Positions 46,133 through 53,253 of a stretch of 64,000 nucleotides of DNA are shown one piece after another. Numbering within the stretch: position 1 is the stretch's first letter; the number at the start of each line of letters is the position of its first letter. The stretch covers positions 1,798,001 through 1,862,000 of the forward strand of contig NZ_LDPE01000001.1 in assembly GCF_001447995.1 (NCBI RefSeq), given 5' to 3'. The translations under genes were made by a program, and so were the position numbers. Origin of the DNA: Maribacter dokdonensis DSW-8. Lineage in GTDB: Bacteria; Bacteroidota; Bacteroidia; Flavobacteriales; Flavobacteriaceae. Under the pieces are notes generated by a model that had not been told where the DNA came from, did not search any database, and was given only the letters and a program-made list of their open reading frames with translations.

Positions 46133-46351
46133 TTATGCCCTCATCTTCCTGTAAATAAAATAGAAAAGTGCTGCCACCAAAACATATGGTACTGCCATTA
46201 AATAAACTATGCCATTATTTATACCTTCCGCTGCTTTGCCAGTGGATTCACTCTCTAGCACGGCTCTACACATAGCACATTGAGCCTCCACATCCATTGG
46301 TGTTAAAAGCACTAAAAAAGTCAATATTAAATATAAATATTTAGTACGCAT
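46133..46351 (-). CDS. Small membrane protein with a CxxC motif, cox cluster
   Basis: A 72-residue protein of no named family that I recognise. It has a signal peptide (about 1-23, cleavage near VEAQ), then C-A-M-C (Cys25, Cys28) at the mature N-terminus, a short polar stretch, and one membrane helix (about 47-66) with a positively charged end (RKMRA). This places the CxxC on the periplasmic side. It overlaps the DUF420 gene by 11 bases, so it is translationally coupled to the oxidase accessory cluster. A metal or redox role is inference. Confidence 0.75.
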   Translation of the reverse strand: MRTKYLYLILTFLVLLTPMDVEAQCAMCRAVLESESTGKAAEGINNGIVYLMAVPYVLVAALFYFIYRKMRA

Positions 46352-46874
46352 AATATGGAGATATCATTAAATAAACCACAACACCGGTAACCGCTACATA
46401 AAACCAAATAGGAAAAGTATATTTTGCCAATGCTCTATGGTCTTCAAATTTTCCTAAATAAGCTAAAGCATAGGTTCGTAATACTAAAGGAATTAGTGCA
46501 ATGGATAAAATAATATGGGTAATCAAAATAAAATAGTATACATATTTGATTGCGCCTTCACCCCCATAACTGGTAGAATCCGAGGTCATGTGATAGGCAA
46601 TATACATTACCAAGAACAATAAGGACAGTACAATATTTGTAGTCATCAAATTCTGATGTAATTTTACATTACCATTCTTAATAGCCCAAACTGCTGCCAC
46701 AAGTAGAACCGCAGTTAAACCATTTATTGCAGCGTAAATTGGTGGTAAAAATGACAGAGGTTCAACATTGGGTAATTTAACCCCAAACAAAGCTGCAACA
46801 ACTATAGGTATAACTATAGAAACTATAGCAATTAGCCTATTGAATTTTTTTTCGTCTTGAACCTTACCTTGCAT
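46341..46874 (-). CDS. DUF420 family membrane protein
   Basis: A 177-residue protein with about five membrane helices, of the DUF420/CtaM-like family often found with heme-copper oxidases. Conserved histidines appear in the membrane region (HQNLMTTN, YIAYHMT, ITHIILS). In Bacillus the related CtaM protein is needed for caa3 oxidase activity, and a similar assembly role is inferred. It sits 10 bases after the SCO gene. Confidence 0.88.
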   Translation of the reverse strand: MQGKVQDEKKFNRLIAIVSIVIPIVVAALFGVKLPNVEPLSFLPPIYAAINGLTAVLLVAAVWAIKNGNVKLHQNLMTTNIVLSLLFLVMYIAYHMTSDSTSYGGEGAIKYVYYFILITHIILSIALIPLVLRTYALAYLGKFEDHRALAKYTFPIWFYVAVTGVVVYLMISPYYAY

Positions 46875-46884
46875 ATCTGTACTC

Positions 46885-47616
46885 TTATTCTTCCAACAAC
46901 TTTTTAATATCGGCTTTAAGTATGCCTATTTCTTCCGTTTCACCATGATCATTGACGCCCTTTTCTTCTAAAATTGCTCCGCGATAATATACGATAGGAT
47001 TACCGAAGTCGTCAATTCTAGATCTTAAGAAGCCTTCCTTATCTACTAAAGCAAATAACCCGGAATGTTCAAACCCGCCAGGCGCATCTGGCATTTCTGC
47101 CGCAAAAATATTGAATCCGGCATTGGCCAGGTCATAAATGGCTGTTTGATCCCCGGTCATTAAATTCCAATTATGGTCTTGTATATGGTACTTTTCTTGG
47201 TATTCCCTTAATACCTTGGGCGTATCAAATTCAGGCGTTATACTAAATGAAGCTATCCCAAAGTTATCCTCACCTTTAAAATGTTTCTGAATATTTACCA
47301 AGTTGGTCGTCATTACAGGGCAAATACTAGGACACCTTGTAAAAAAGAAATCTACAACATAGACCTTACCTAAATAATCCTTATCAGAAACCAGAATACT
47401 GTCTTGGTTCAAAAACTGAAACGAAGGTACTTTTCTTCGTTTTCCATTCAATAAAATATAGCCAAGTTTTTCGTTATCGATTTTACTAGAGGTATTCAAA
47501 CGATCATTCTCAACCACCGAACCATCAGACAATCTATTGACTATTCTTGGGACCACAATAATTCCAAAAATTAGAACAATTAACGAAACCCAAACGTATG
47601 TATATTTTTTATTCAT
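46885..47616 (-). CDS. SCO family copper chaperone
   Basis: A 243-residue protein with an N-terminal membrane anchor (about 7-24) and a thioredoxin-like SCO domain. Copper ligands are present: Cys95 and Cys99 in FTRCPSICPVM and His184 in GFEHSGLF. SCO proteins deliver copper to the CuA site of oxidase subunit II or act as thiol reductases. Stop and start overlap with the upstream paralogue (TAATG), so the two are coupled. Confidence 0.94.
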   Translation of the reverse strand: MNKKYTYVWVSLIVLIFGIIVVPRIVNRLSDGSVVENDRLNTSSKIDNEKLGYILLNGKRRKVPSFQFLNQDSILVSDKDYLGKVYVVDFFFTRCPSICPVMTTNLVNIQKHFKGEDNFGIASFSITPEFDTPKVLREYQEKYHIQDHNWNLMTGDQTAIYDLANAGFNIFAAEMPDAPGGFEHSGLFALVDKEGFLRSRIDDFGNPIVYYRGAILEEKGVNDHGETEEIGILKADIKKLLEE

Positions 47617-48245
47617 TATTTAGATCTATCTGCGTTATTCTTTTTTAAGGCCAAACGATACTCTGCTAAAATGATCTTAATATCATCAACCATTTTGTTG
47701 TTTAGATCAGCTACCGAATTAGAATTAAAACCATATTTGGTACCATCATCTTCATCATCTGACCTACCTCTTAAAGTTAAATCCTTATCAATTATAAAAA
47801 CATAAGGAGTACTATTTTCTGAATCTAGCTTAATATCTGTTTTTAAACTAGTAAACAGTGAATTAATTTGCTCTGTATCTGCATACACAAACTTCCACTT
47901 TTCGTTATCTGCCAAGGTCGCCAATTCCTTTTTCAGTTCATTTACTTTTGATTCATCTTCAGGAGATACCAACATTACAAACTGAAAGTCGTTAAACTCA
48001 TAAAAGCGTTTATATATCTTTTGATTTAAATTAAAGGCATTACCTTTTCTACCTTCAACATTGGAACCCAAAAAACCTAATACGGTTATTTTATTCTTTA
48101 ATTGGGTTTCAGGTGCAAAGTTCAGCTCCTGAACATTTTTAGTAAGTTGAGATAATTTACCAAAATTGGTTACACCAGACGCAAAGAACATATACGCCAC
48201 AATAGGCAGCACAAACAAGACAACAAGAACAAAGGTCTTTTTCAT
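47616..48245 (-). CDS. SCO-like protein lacking copper ligands
   Basis: A 209-residue protein with an N-terminal anchor (about 4-23), not assigned to a family by name. By eye it aligns with the adjacent SCO. The segment TVLGFLGSNVEGRKGNAFNLNQ matches SCO VVDFFFTRCPSICPVMTTNL but has no cysteine. VFIIDKDLTLRGRSDD matches FALVDKEGFLRSRIDD, and the His ligand position reads Asn. Copper binding in the SCO manner is therefore unlikely. One-base stop/start overlap with the SCO gene suggests they work together. Confidence 0.75.
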   Translation of the reverse strand: MKKTFVLVVLFVLPIVAYMFFASGVTNFGKLSQLTKNVQELNFAPETQLKNKITVLGFLGSNVEGRKGNAFNLNQKIYKRFYEFNDFQFVMLVSPEDESKVNELKKELATLADNEKWKFVYADTEQINSLFTSLKTDIKLDSENSTPYVFIIDKDLTLRGRSDDEDDGTKYGFNSNSVADLNNKMVDDIKIILAEYRLALKKNNADRSK

Positions 48246-48321
48246 ATATTAGTAAAGCAATCTATTGAAACACACAACAGATCTTCATAAAACAATTGTT
48301 AAATACAAAGTATACAAAAAT

Positions 48322-48352
48322 AAAAAAGACGGTTATATAACCGTCTTTTAAT
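48322..48352 (-). terminator. Terminator after the cox structural genes
   Basis: A perfect hairpin AAAAGACGGTTA / TAACCGTCTTTT followed on the minus strand by TTATTTTTG. It separates subunit IV from the SCO-like gene, so some transcripts probably end here. Confidence 0.8.
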
Positions 48353-48367
48353 ATTGTTAATTATACC

Positions 48368-48751
48368 CTAGAAGTTCCAACTTATAAAACCATCTTTATA
48401 AACATTATAAATGTAATCAGCTTCAACCAGAAGGATAAACGTCAAATAAATGACCAAGAATATTGGTGTCCAAACTATGGCTCTTCTTAGAGAAGATTTT
48501 TCATCACGTAAGTGCATAAAATCCCAAGCTATATAATACGCTTTTACCAAAGTTAAGATGATAAACACCCAATTAATCAATTTCATTCCCAATATATAGG
48601 TATCGGTTAATGATGCTGGCTTAATGATACCTAAAACTACCTCTACTGCAGTTATTAAGGTCAAAAATGCCAATACTCCCCAGATTTTCTGTGTGTTAGA
48701 TTTGAACTTTACAAGCCCTCTAAAAATCTCTAATTTATGTCCGTCTGCCAT
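48368..48751 (-). CDS. Cytochrome c oxidase subunit IV family protein
   Basis: A 127-residue protein with three membrane helices typical of bacterial COX4/CtaF-like subunits (VWGVLAFLTLITAVEVVLG at about 24-42, NWVFIILTLVKAYYIAW at about 60-76, PIFLVIYLTFILLVEADY). The conserved H-L-R-D after the second helix fits the family. It helps assembly and stability of a heme-copper oxidase. It lies 53 bases after subunit III on the same strand. Confidence 0.9.
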   Translation of the reverse strand: MADGHKLEIFRGLVKFKSNTQKIWGVLAFLTLITAVEVVLGIIKPASLTDTYILGMKLINWVFIILTLVKAYYIAWDFMHLRDEKSSLRRAIVWTPIFLVIYLTFILLVEADYIYNVYKDGFISWNF

Positions 48752-48804
48752 GTTACTTTAATCTAAAATTCTATTTACAGTAATGCTGTTTATTGTTAAA
48801 AGGA

Positions 48805-49782
48805 TTATACCAAGTAGAAGAAGGTAAATACAAATACCCAAACCAAATCTACAAAGTGCCAGTATAAACCAACCTTTTCTACCATTTCATAATGTCCTCT
48901 TCTTTCATAAGTACCAAGAATAACATTAAACCAAATAATAATATTGATCACTACCCCTGAGAAAACATGAAAACCGTGGAAACCTGTGATAAAGAAAAAG
49001 AAATCTGCAAACAATCTGCTTCCATATTCATTATGAATTAGGTTAGCACCTTCTACAACTTGTGTAGCATCTGCCAATTTAGCCAAAGAAGCCTTTCTAT
49101 CCAATACGGTCTTCTTACCTTCTTCATTGATCAATTCAGTTCTGATCAAAATATTAGGATTAGCCTTAAAACCTTCTACAACTTCATTTAAAGAAACACT
49201 TGTAAGTCCTGGTTCTTGATAAAACCAAACACCATTCTTTCTTTCGTGCTCAGTTCTTTCACTTGGAATAGAAGTTGCAAAATCTGACAATGCAACTCTC
49301 TTTTCGGTATCACCAGCATCAACAAACTGCAAAATTCTACCACCTTTTGTTTCTAAAGCGCCGTAATCACCTTTGATAAAAGTTCCCCACTCCCATGCTT
49401 GAGAACCAACGAAGATTATACCACCGATAACCGTAGCGAACATGTACCAGATAACGGCATTCTTTTTCATTTTATGCCCTGCATCTACAGCCAATACCAT
49501 AGTTACAGATGACATAATTAAAACAAACGTCATAAAAGCCACATAAATCATGGGATAATTACCATGAAAGAAAGGAACGTGTGTAAACACCTCGTCCGCA
49601 ATGGGCCATGTTTCAATAAACTTAAATCTTGAAAAGCCATAAGCTGCTAAAAATCCAGAGAAAGTCAAAGCATCCGAAACAATGAAAAACCACATCATCA
49701 TTTTACCATAGCTTGCTCCTAAGGGTTGATTACCTCCACCCCATACGCTTGTTTCCGTTCCCGTAGTCACCGTAGAATTCAT
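48805..49782 (-). CDS. Cytochrome c oxidase subunit III, long form with insertion
   Basis: A 325-residue subunit III homologue. Five membrane helices are seen: about 28-48, 77-98, 108-128, 255-280 and near the C-terminus. Family residues include SDALTFSGFLAAY, GSQAWEW and the FFFFITGFHGFHVFSG segment. Between the third and fourth helices lies an insertion of about 110 mainly polar residues (140-252) absent from the shorter paralogue upstream. A possible own promoter has TAAATTTG at 49814-49821 without a clear -33. Confidence 0.92.
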   Translation of the reverse strand: MNSTVTTGTETSVWGGGNQPLGASYGKMMMWFFIVSDALTFSGFLAAYGFSRFKFIETWPIADEVFTHVPFFHGNYPMIYVAFMTFVLIMSSVTMVLAVDAGHKMKKNAVIWYMFATVIGGIIFVGSQAWEWGTFIKGDYGALETKGGRILQFVDAGDTEKRVALSDFATSIPSERTEHERKNGVWFYQEPGLTSVSLNEVVEGFKANPNILIRTELINEEGKKTVLDRKASLAKLADATQVVEGANLIHNEYGSRLFADFFFFITGFHGFHVFSGVVINIIIWFNVILGTYERRGHYEMVEKVGLYWHFVDLVWVFVFTFFYLV

Positions 49783-49813
49783 ATAATTATTTATCGTTTT
49801 AATAAAACTTTAG

Positions 49814-49821
49814 CAAATTTA
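49814..49821 (-). promoter_or_regulatory. Possible -7 box upstream of long subunit III
   Basis: TAAATTTG on the minus strand matches TAnnTTTG, 31 bases before the ATG in a 97-base spacer. No TTG was found at the expected -33 position. Confidence 0.3.
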
Positions 49822-49879
49822 CATCTTTTTGAACTATTTAAAAACGCAATTTGCACCAAAACTAATTTTGATTCACATT

Positions 49880-50461
49880 TTATTTTACAAAGAACATAAA
49901 TAACACCAAATAGATCCATAATAAATCTAAAAAATGCCAAAATGTAGCCCCTAAGGTAACACCTAAATAGTTTTCCGGACTATATTTTCCTTTGTTTTGA
50001 TTGTATATCACCACTAATAATGATATCATACCCGCCACTACATGCACTACATGCACCATTGCAATTAAAAATACGAAGGAAACCTTAATACCACTTGTTG
50101 GACCTGTAAAATAATATCCTTTGGCTACCATTTCCGAAAATCCAGAAAACTGAAGCAACACAAACAATATCCCTAAACCTAACGTTATCCAAAGCCATTT
50201 AGTACCACTGGCTTTTTCTCCATCTTTAATAGCCTTTTTTGCCAACATATATGAAACACTACTGATGATAATAACGATCGTACTATACAAAAAAGCATTT
50301 GGCAATTGAATTTCACTAACCCAATCTTCTCTAGAGCGACTAACTATGTATGCACTCGTCCACCCTGCAAAACTCATTAGAAGGCTAATAATACCAAACC
50401 AAAGCATCATTTTTTTCGCCCTAGCTTTTTTCTCTGCCTCCGTACCCTGTGTTAAATCCAT
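49880..50461 (-). CDS. Cytochrome c oxidase subunit III, short form
   Basis: A 193-residue heme-copper oxidase subunit III with five membrane helices. Landmarks are MMLWFGIISLLMSFAGWTSAYIV, the WLWITLGLGILFVLLQF helix, the MVHVVHVVAGM segment and the C-terminal FWHFLDLLWIYLVLFMFF. It begins 2 bases after cyoE. It is a distinct paralogue of the longer subunit III just downstream, and both keep the helix-bundle core. Confidence 0.93.
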   Translation of the reverse strand: MDLTQGTEAEKKARAKKMMLWFGIISLLMSFAGWTSAYIVSRSREDWVSEIQLPNAFLYSTIVIIISSVSYMLAKKAIKDGEKASGTKWLWITLGLGILFVLLQFSGFSEMVAKGYYFTGPTSGIKVSFVFLIAMVHVVHVVAGMISLLVVIYNQNKGKYSPENYLGVTLGATFWHFLDLLWIYLVLFMFFVK

Positions 50462-50463
50462 AT

Positions 50464-51366
50464 TTAAGCTAAAAATTTATCTATTACGTACACTATTTGC
50501 ATTAATGTAATATAACTAACACTTGCCAACATTAATTTTCTTGCGGAAACGTTATCCCTATGTCTATATAACTGAAAAGCAAAGCCTAGCATAACCGCAC
50601 CCATCAAGAAAATAATAACAGCTGCCACTATAGACAACTGCAATCTACCCGTTATACCAAATACCGGTATTATAGATACCGCCATCATCCAAATAGTGTA
50701 CATTATTATTTGAAGTACGGTAGCTGCATCTTTCTTACCTGTGGGAAGCATCTTAAAACCTCCGCTTCTATAATCATCGTCCAACATCCAACCTAAGGCC
50801 CAAAAATGTGGAAACTGCCAAAAAAACTGAATCATAAATAGAGTTCCCGGTTCTATTCCAAAATCATTTGTAGCAGCTACCCAACCCAACATAAAAGGTA
50901 TTGCTCCTGGTATTGCACCTACAAATACCGCTAACGGGGTTATTGTTTTTAAAGGTGTATATACGCTAGTGTAAAGGAATATGGATATAGCACCAAACAT
51001 GGCAGTTTTTGGATTCAGAAGGTATAGAGACAATACACCCAATAAAGTAAGTACTATAGCCACTGCCATGGCAATATTAACAGACATACGCCCAGCGGGA
51101 ATTGGTCTATTCTTAGTACGCTTCATTAAGGCATCCAAATCTTTTTCAATGACCTGGTTGTAGGCATTACTGGCACCTACCATACAATAACCACCAAAAG
51201 CCAAAAGAAGCACTTGCCCCCATTGTATTTCGTAAGCACCCAAGAAATAACCTGCTAAGGAAGAAAAAACGACACTAATAGCTAATCTAGCTTTGGTAAT
51301 CTCCTTAAAATCGGCAAAAATCAATGCAAATGCACTATTCTTTACCGAACCAACGGCCGTCTTCAT
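50464..51366 (-). CDS. cyoE: Protoheme IX farnesyltransferase (heme O synthase)
   Basis: A 300-residue UbiA-superfamily membrane enzyme that adds a farnesyl chain to heme B to give heme O. About nine helices are visible. The prenyl-diphosphate motif reads NQVIEKDLDALMKRTKNRP; it keeps the D-x-D pair but has Glu where E. coli CyoE has the first Asp. The second conserved segment LDDDYRSGGFKMLP is also present. It is first in the cox accessory operon and has a good promoter directly upstream. Confidence 0.94.
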   Translation of the reverse strand: MKTAVGSVKNSAFALIFADFKEITKARLAISVVFSSLAGYFLGAYEIQWGQVLLLAFGGYCMVGASNAYNQVIEKDLDALMKRTKNRPIPAGRMSVNIAMAVAIVLTLLGVLSLYLLNPKTAMFGAISIFLYTSVYTPLKTITPLAVFVGAIPGAIPFMLGWVAATNDFGIEPGTLFMIQFFWQFPHFWALGWMLDDDYRSGGFKMLPTGKKDAATVLQIIMYTIWMMAVSIIPVFGITGRLQLSIVAAVIIFLMGAVMLGFAFQLYRHRDNVSARKLMLASVSYITLMQIVYVIDKFLA

Positions 51367-51385
51367 ACTTTTTAAAATAGGTCTG

Positions 51386-51416
51386 CAAAGATAACGCCCC
51401 AGTCATATTTCTGCAA
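51386..51416 (-). promoter_or_regulatory. Promoter of the cyoE-cox cluster
   Basis: On the minus strand, TTG (51414-51416), a 20-base spacer, and TATCTTTG (51386-51393) fit the Bacteroidota -33/-7 consensus. The expected start of transcription is about 13 bases before the cyoE ATG. Confidence 0.65.
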
Positions 51417-51532
51417 CCTAAAACCTTTATTTCTAGATTTATTGAAAATGTCACCATTTGCATTTAAATAAAATTCCAATTAAATCTGATCAACGTTAAT
51501 GTTTACGTTGATATTCACTAAAAAGTTGAAAC

Positions 51533-51567
51533 AAAAAAAATCCTGAGCTTAACTCAGGATCTTTTTA
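51533..51567 (-). terminator. Terminator of the tonB gene
   Basis: Minus-strand hairpin ATCCTGAG / CTCAGGAT with a five-base loop, followed by an eight-T run. Confidence 0.88.
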
Positions 51568-51588
51568 CAAATAAATTCTAATATATTG

Positions 51589-52293
51589 TTACTGTAACTT
51601 AAAGTTAATTGGAATACTAAAAGGAACACGTACCGCTCTACCTCTTTGTTTACCTGGTGTCATTTTAGGCAACTTGTTGATAATTCTAGCAGCTTCAGCT
51701 TCAAGGTTTTTATCTGGACCACGCATTCTTACGTTACCGATACTACCATCTTTCTGAATTACGAACATTACACTAACTCTACCTTGAACACCCATTTCTT
51801 GAGCAATTTCTGGGTAACGGAAGTTTTTACCAATGTGCTTTTGAATCATTTTATTGAAACAAGCTCTTTTATCACTTTCGTTTTCACAGCCTGGGAATAC
51901 AGGTACATCTTCAATTACTGCAAAAGGTACATCTACATCCTCTTCAATTTCATCTACAACAACGTCTTCAACCTCAACGATTTCCTCTTCTTGACTGGTT
52001 TCTGTAGACTCAATTACAGTTTCTTCAACTTCTTCTTCATCTTCTACAACCTCAATAATTTCTGGTGCAGCCGGTGGCGGTGGAGGTGGTGGAGTTTTGA
52101 TCTGTTCTGTCATTGGAACTTCTTCATCTAAAAGATCATCCACATTCATAGAAATATCATAATCGTTTACCTCATCATAAGTTTTCCACTCAAATGCTAC
52201 ATAAGTAAATAACATTACTGCAAATAAACCGATAACGAAATAAAGACTGCTGTTCTTTGTTAAATCCGCCTTTGGATTCTTTTTAGGTTCCAT
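51589..52293 (-). CDS. TonB-family energy transducer
   Basis: A 234-residue protein that couples the inner-membrane proton motive force to outer-membrane transporters. It has an N-terminal membrane helix (about 17-32), a periplasmic Pro-rich stretch (PPPPPPPAAP) followed by a long Glu/Val-rich linker, and a C-terminal TonB domain (about 140-234; FRYPEIAQEMGVQGRVSVMFVIQKDG). No ExbB/ExbD lies next to it. It is transcribed from the minus strand and followed by its own terminator. Confidence 0.93.
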   Translation of the reverse strand: MEPKKNPKADLTKNSSLYFVIGLFAVMLFTYVAFEWKTYDEVNDYDISMNVDDLLDEEVPMTEQIKTPPPPPPPAAPEIIEVVEDEEEVEETVIESTETSQEEEIVEVEDVVVDEIEEDVDVPFAVIEDVPVFPGCENESDKRACFNKMIQKHIGKNFRYPEIAQEMGVQGRVSVMFVIQKDGSIGNVRMRGPDKNLEAEAARIINKLPKMTPGKQRGRAVRVPFSIPINFKLQ

Positions 52294-52355
52294 ATATATT
52301 CAATTTAGTGATTGCTAATTTAACTAATTAATCCATAAAAATGCAACTAAAATTT

Positions 52356-52751
52356 TCATTTTAACGACGGGGTCCTAAAAAATAGAAATCTTATGACAAA
52401 CATTCCTACAAAAGCCCCTATTGAATTTGCAAGTGCATCTAAAGGATCACCGTGACGATCAGTCGTCAATACATGTTGTAATACCTCAATAATTATGCCG
52501 TATGTTACAGCAAATAAAACTATGTACCACAACAACTTAGAACGCTTAGCCTGCTGGACTGTTTTGCTCCTCATTGCCAAATAACCTAAGACCACCATAA
52601 CGGAGTAAAAGGTAAAATGCACGGCCTTATCCATATGCGGTATGTTGAACCTAGAAGAACCAACACCCGATAAAGAAAATAAGCTGAAAAATGTTACGAA
52701 CATCATCCAGCTTATGAAAAGTACTTTGAAAATAGTGTTTTTAACCACCAA
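52356..52751 (-). CDS. VanZ-like family protein
   Basis: A 131-residue membrane protein with four helices. The VanZ-like landmarks are the [20 protein letters not shown] segment and [33 protein letters not shown]. The function of chromosomal VanZ-like proteins is unclear; the vancomycin/teicoplanin link comes from plasmid VanZ. It overlaps the 3' end of gcvH by 11 bases, so it is translated from the same transcript. Confidence 0.92.
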   Translation of the reverse strand: MVVKNTIFKVLFISWMMFVTFFSLFSLSGVGSSRFNIPHMDKAVHFTFYSVMVVLGYLAMRSKTVQQAKRSKLLWYIVLFAVTYGIIIEVLQHVLTTDRHGDPLDALANSIGAFVGMFVIRFLFFRTPSLK

Positions 52752-53121
52752 TTATCTCTTTATATGCAGCATCACTCAACAAATCATCTAGTTCGCTTGC
52801 ATCGCTAAATTTAATCTTCACCATCCAACCTTCTCCATAGGGATCAGAATTCACCTTTTCAGGTTCATCTTCTAAACCTTCGTTGAACTCAACAATTTCA
52901 CCTGATAATGGGGAAAATAAATCAGATACCGTTTTAACCGCTTCAACAGTACCAAAGATAGCCTCACGATCCAAGGTTTCATCTAAAGTGTCTACTTCTA
53001 CATAAACAATATCACCTAATTCACCTTGTGCGAAATCTGTAATACCTACCGTAGCAATGTCACCGTCTATTTTAACCCACTCGTGATCTTTTGTATATTT
53101 TAATTCAGCTGGTATGTTCAT
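52741..53121 (-). CDS. gcvH: Glycine cleavage system H protein
   Basis: A 126-residue lipoyl carrier protein that shuttles the aminomethyl intermediate between the P, T and L proteins. The lipoylated lysine is Lys63 in [13 protein letters not shown]. The N-terminal [13 protein letters not shown] and the C-terminal GEGWMVKIK segments are typical. No gcvT/gcvP lies nearby. It has a well-matched promoter and a short overlap with the vanZ-like gene. Confidence 0.96.
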   Translation of the reverse strand: MNIPAELKYTKDHEWVKIDGDIATVGITDFAQGELGDIVYVEVDTLDETLDREAIFGTVEAVKTVSDLFSPLSGEIVEFNEGLEDEPEKVNSDPYGEGWMVKIKFSDASELDDLLSDAAYKEIIGG

Positions 53122-53149
53122 TATAATCTATTATTATTTTTTACTTCGG

Positions 53150-53182
53150 CAAATGTAAAGTTTTCAACTTAGGTTATCAAAA
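53150..53182 (-). promoter_or_regulatory. Promoter of gcvH-vanZ
   Basis: Minus-strand TTTTG (53178-53182), a 20-base spacer and TACATTTG (53150-53157) match the Bacteroidota consensus, with the gcvH ATG 28 bases beyond the -7 box. It shows that gcvH need not depend on sprA transcription. Confidence 0.7.
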
Positions 53183-53253
53183 TATTTACCTATGTAATGA
53201 TTTGTTTAAAAGCCTACATAATTATTGGGGCATACTTTTACGAAACAACCGTA

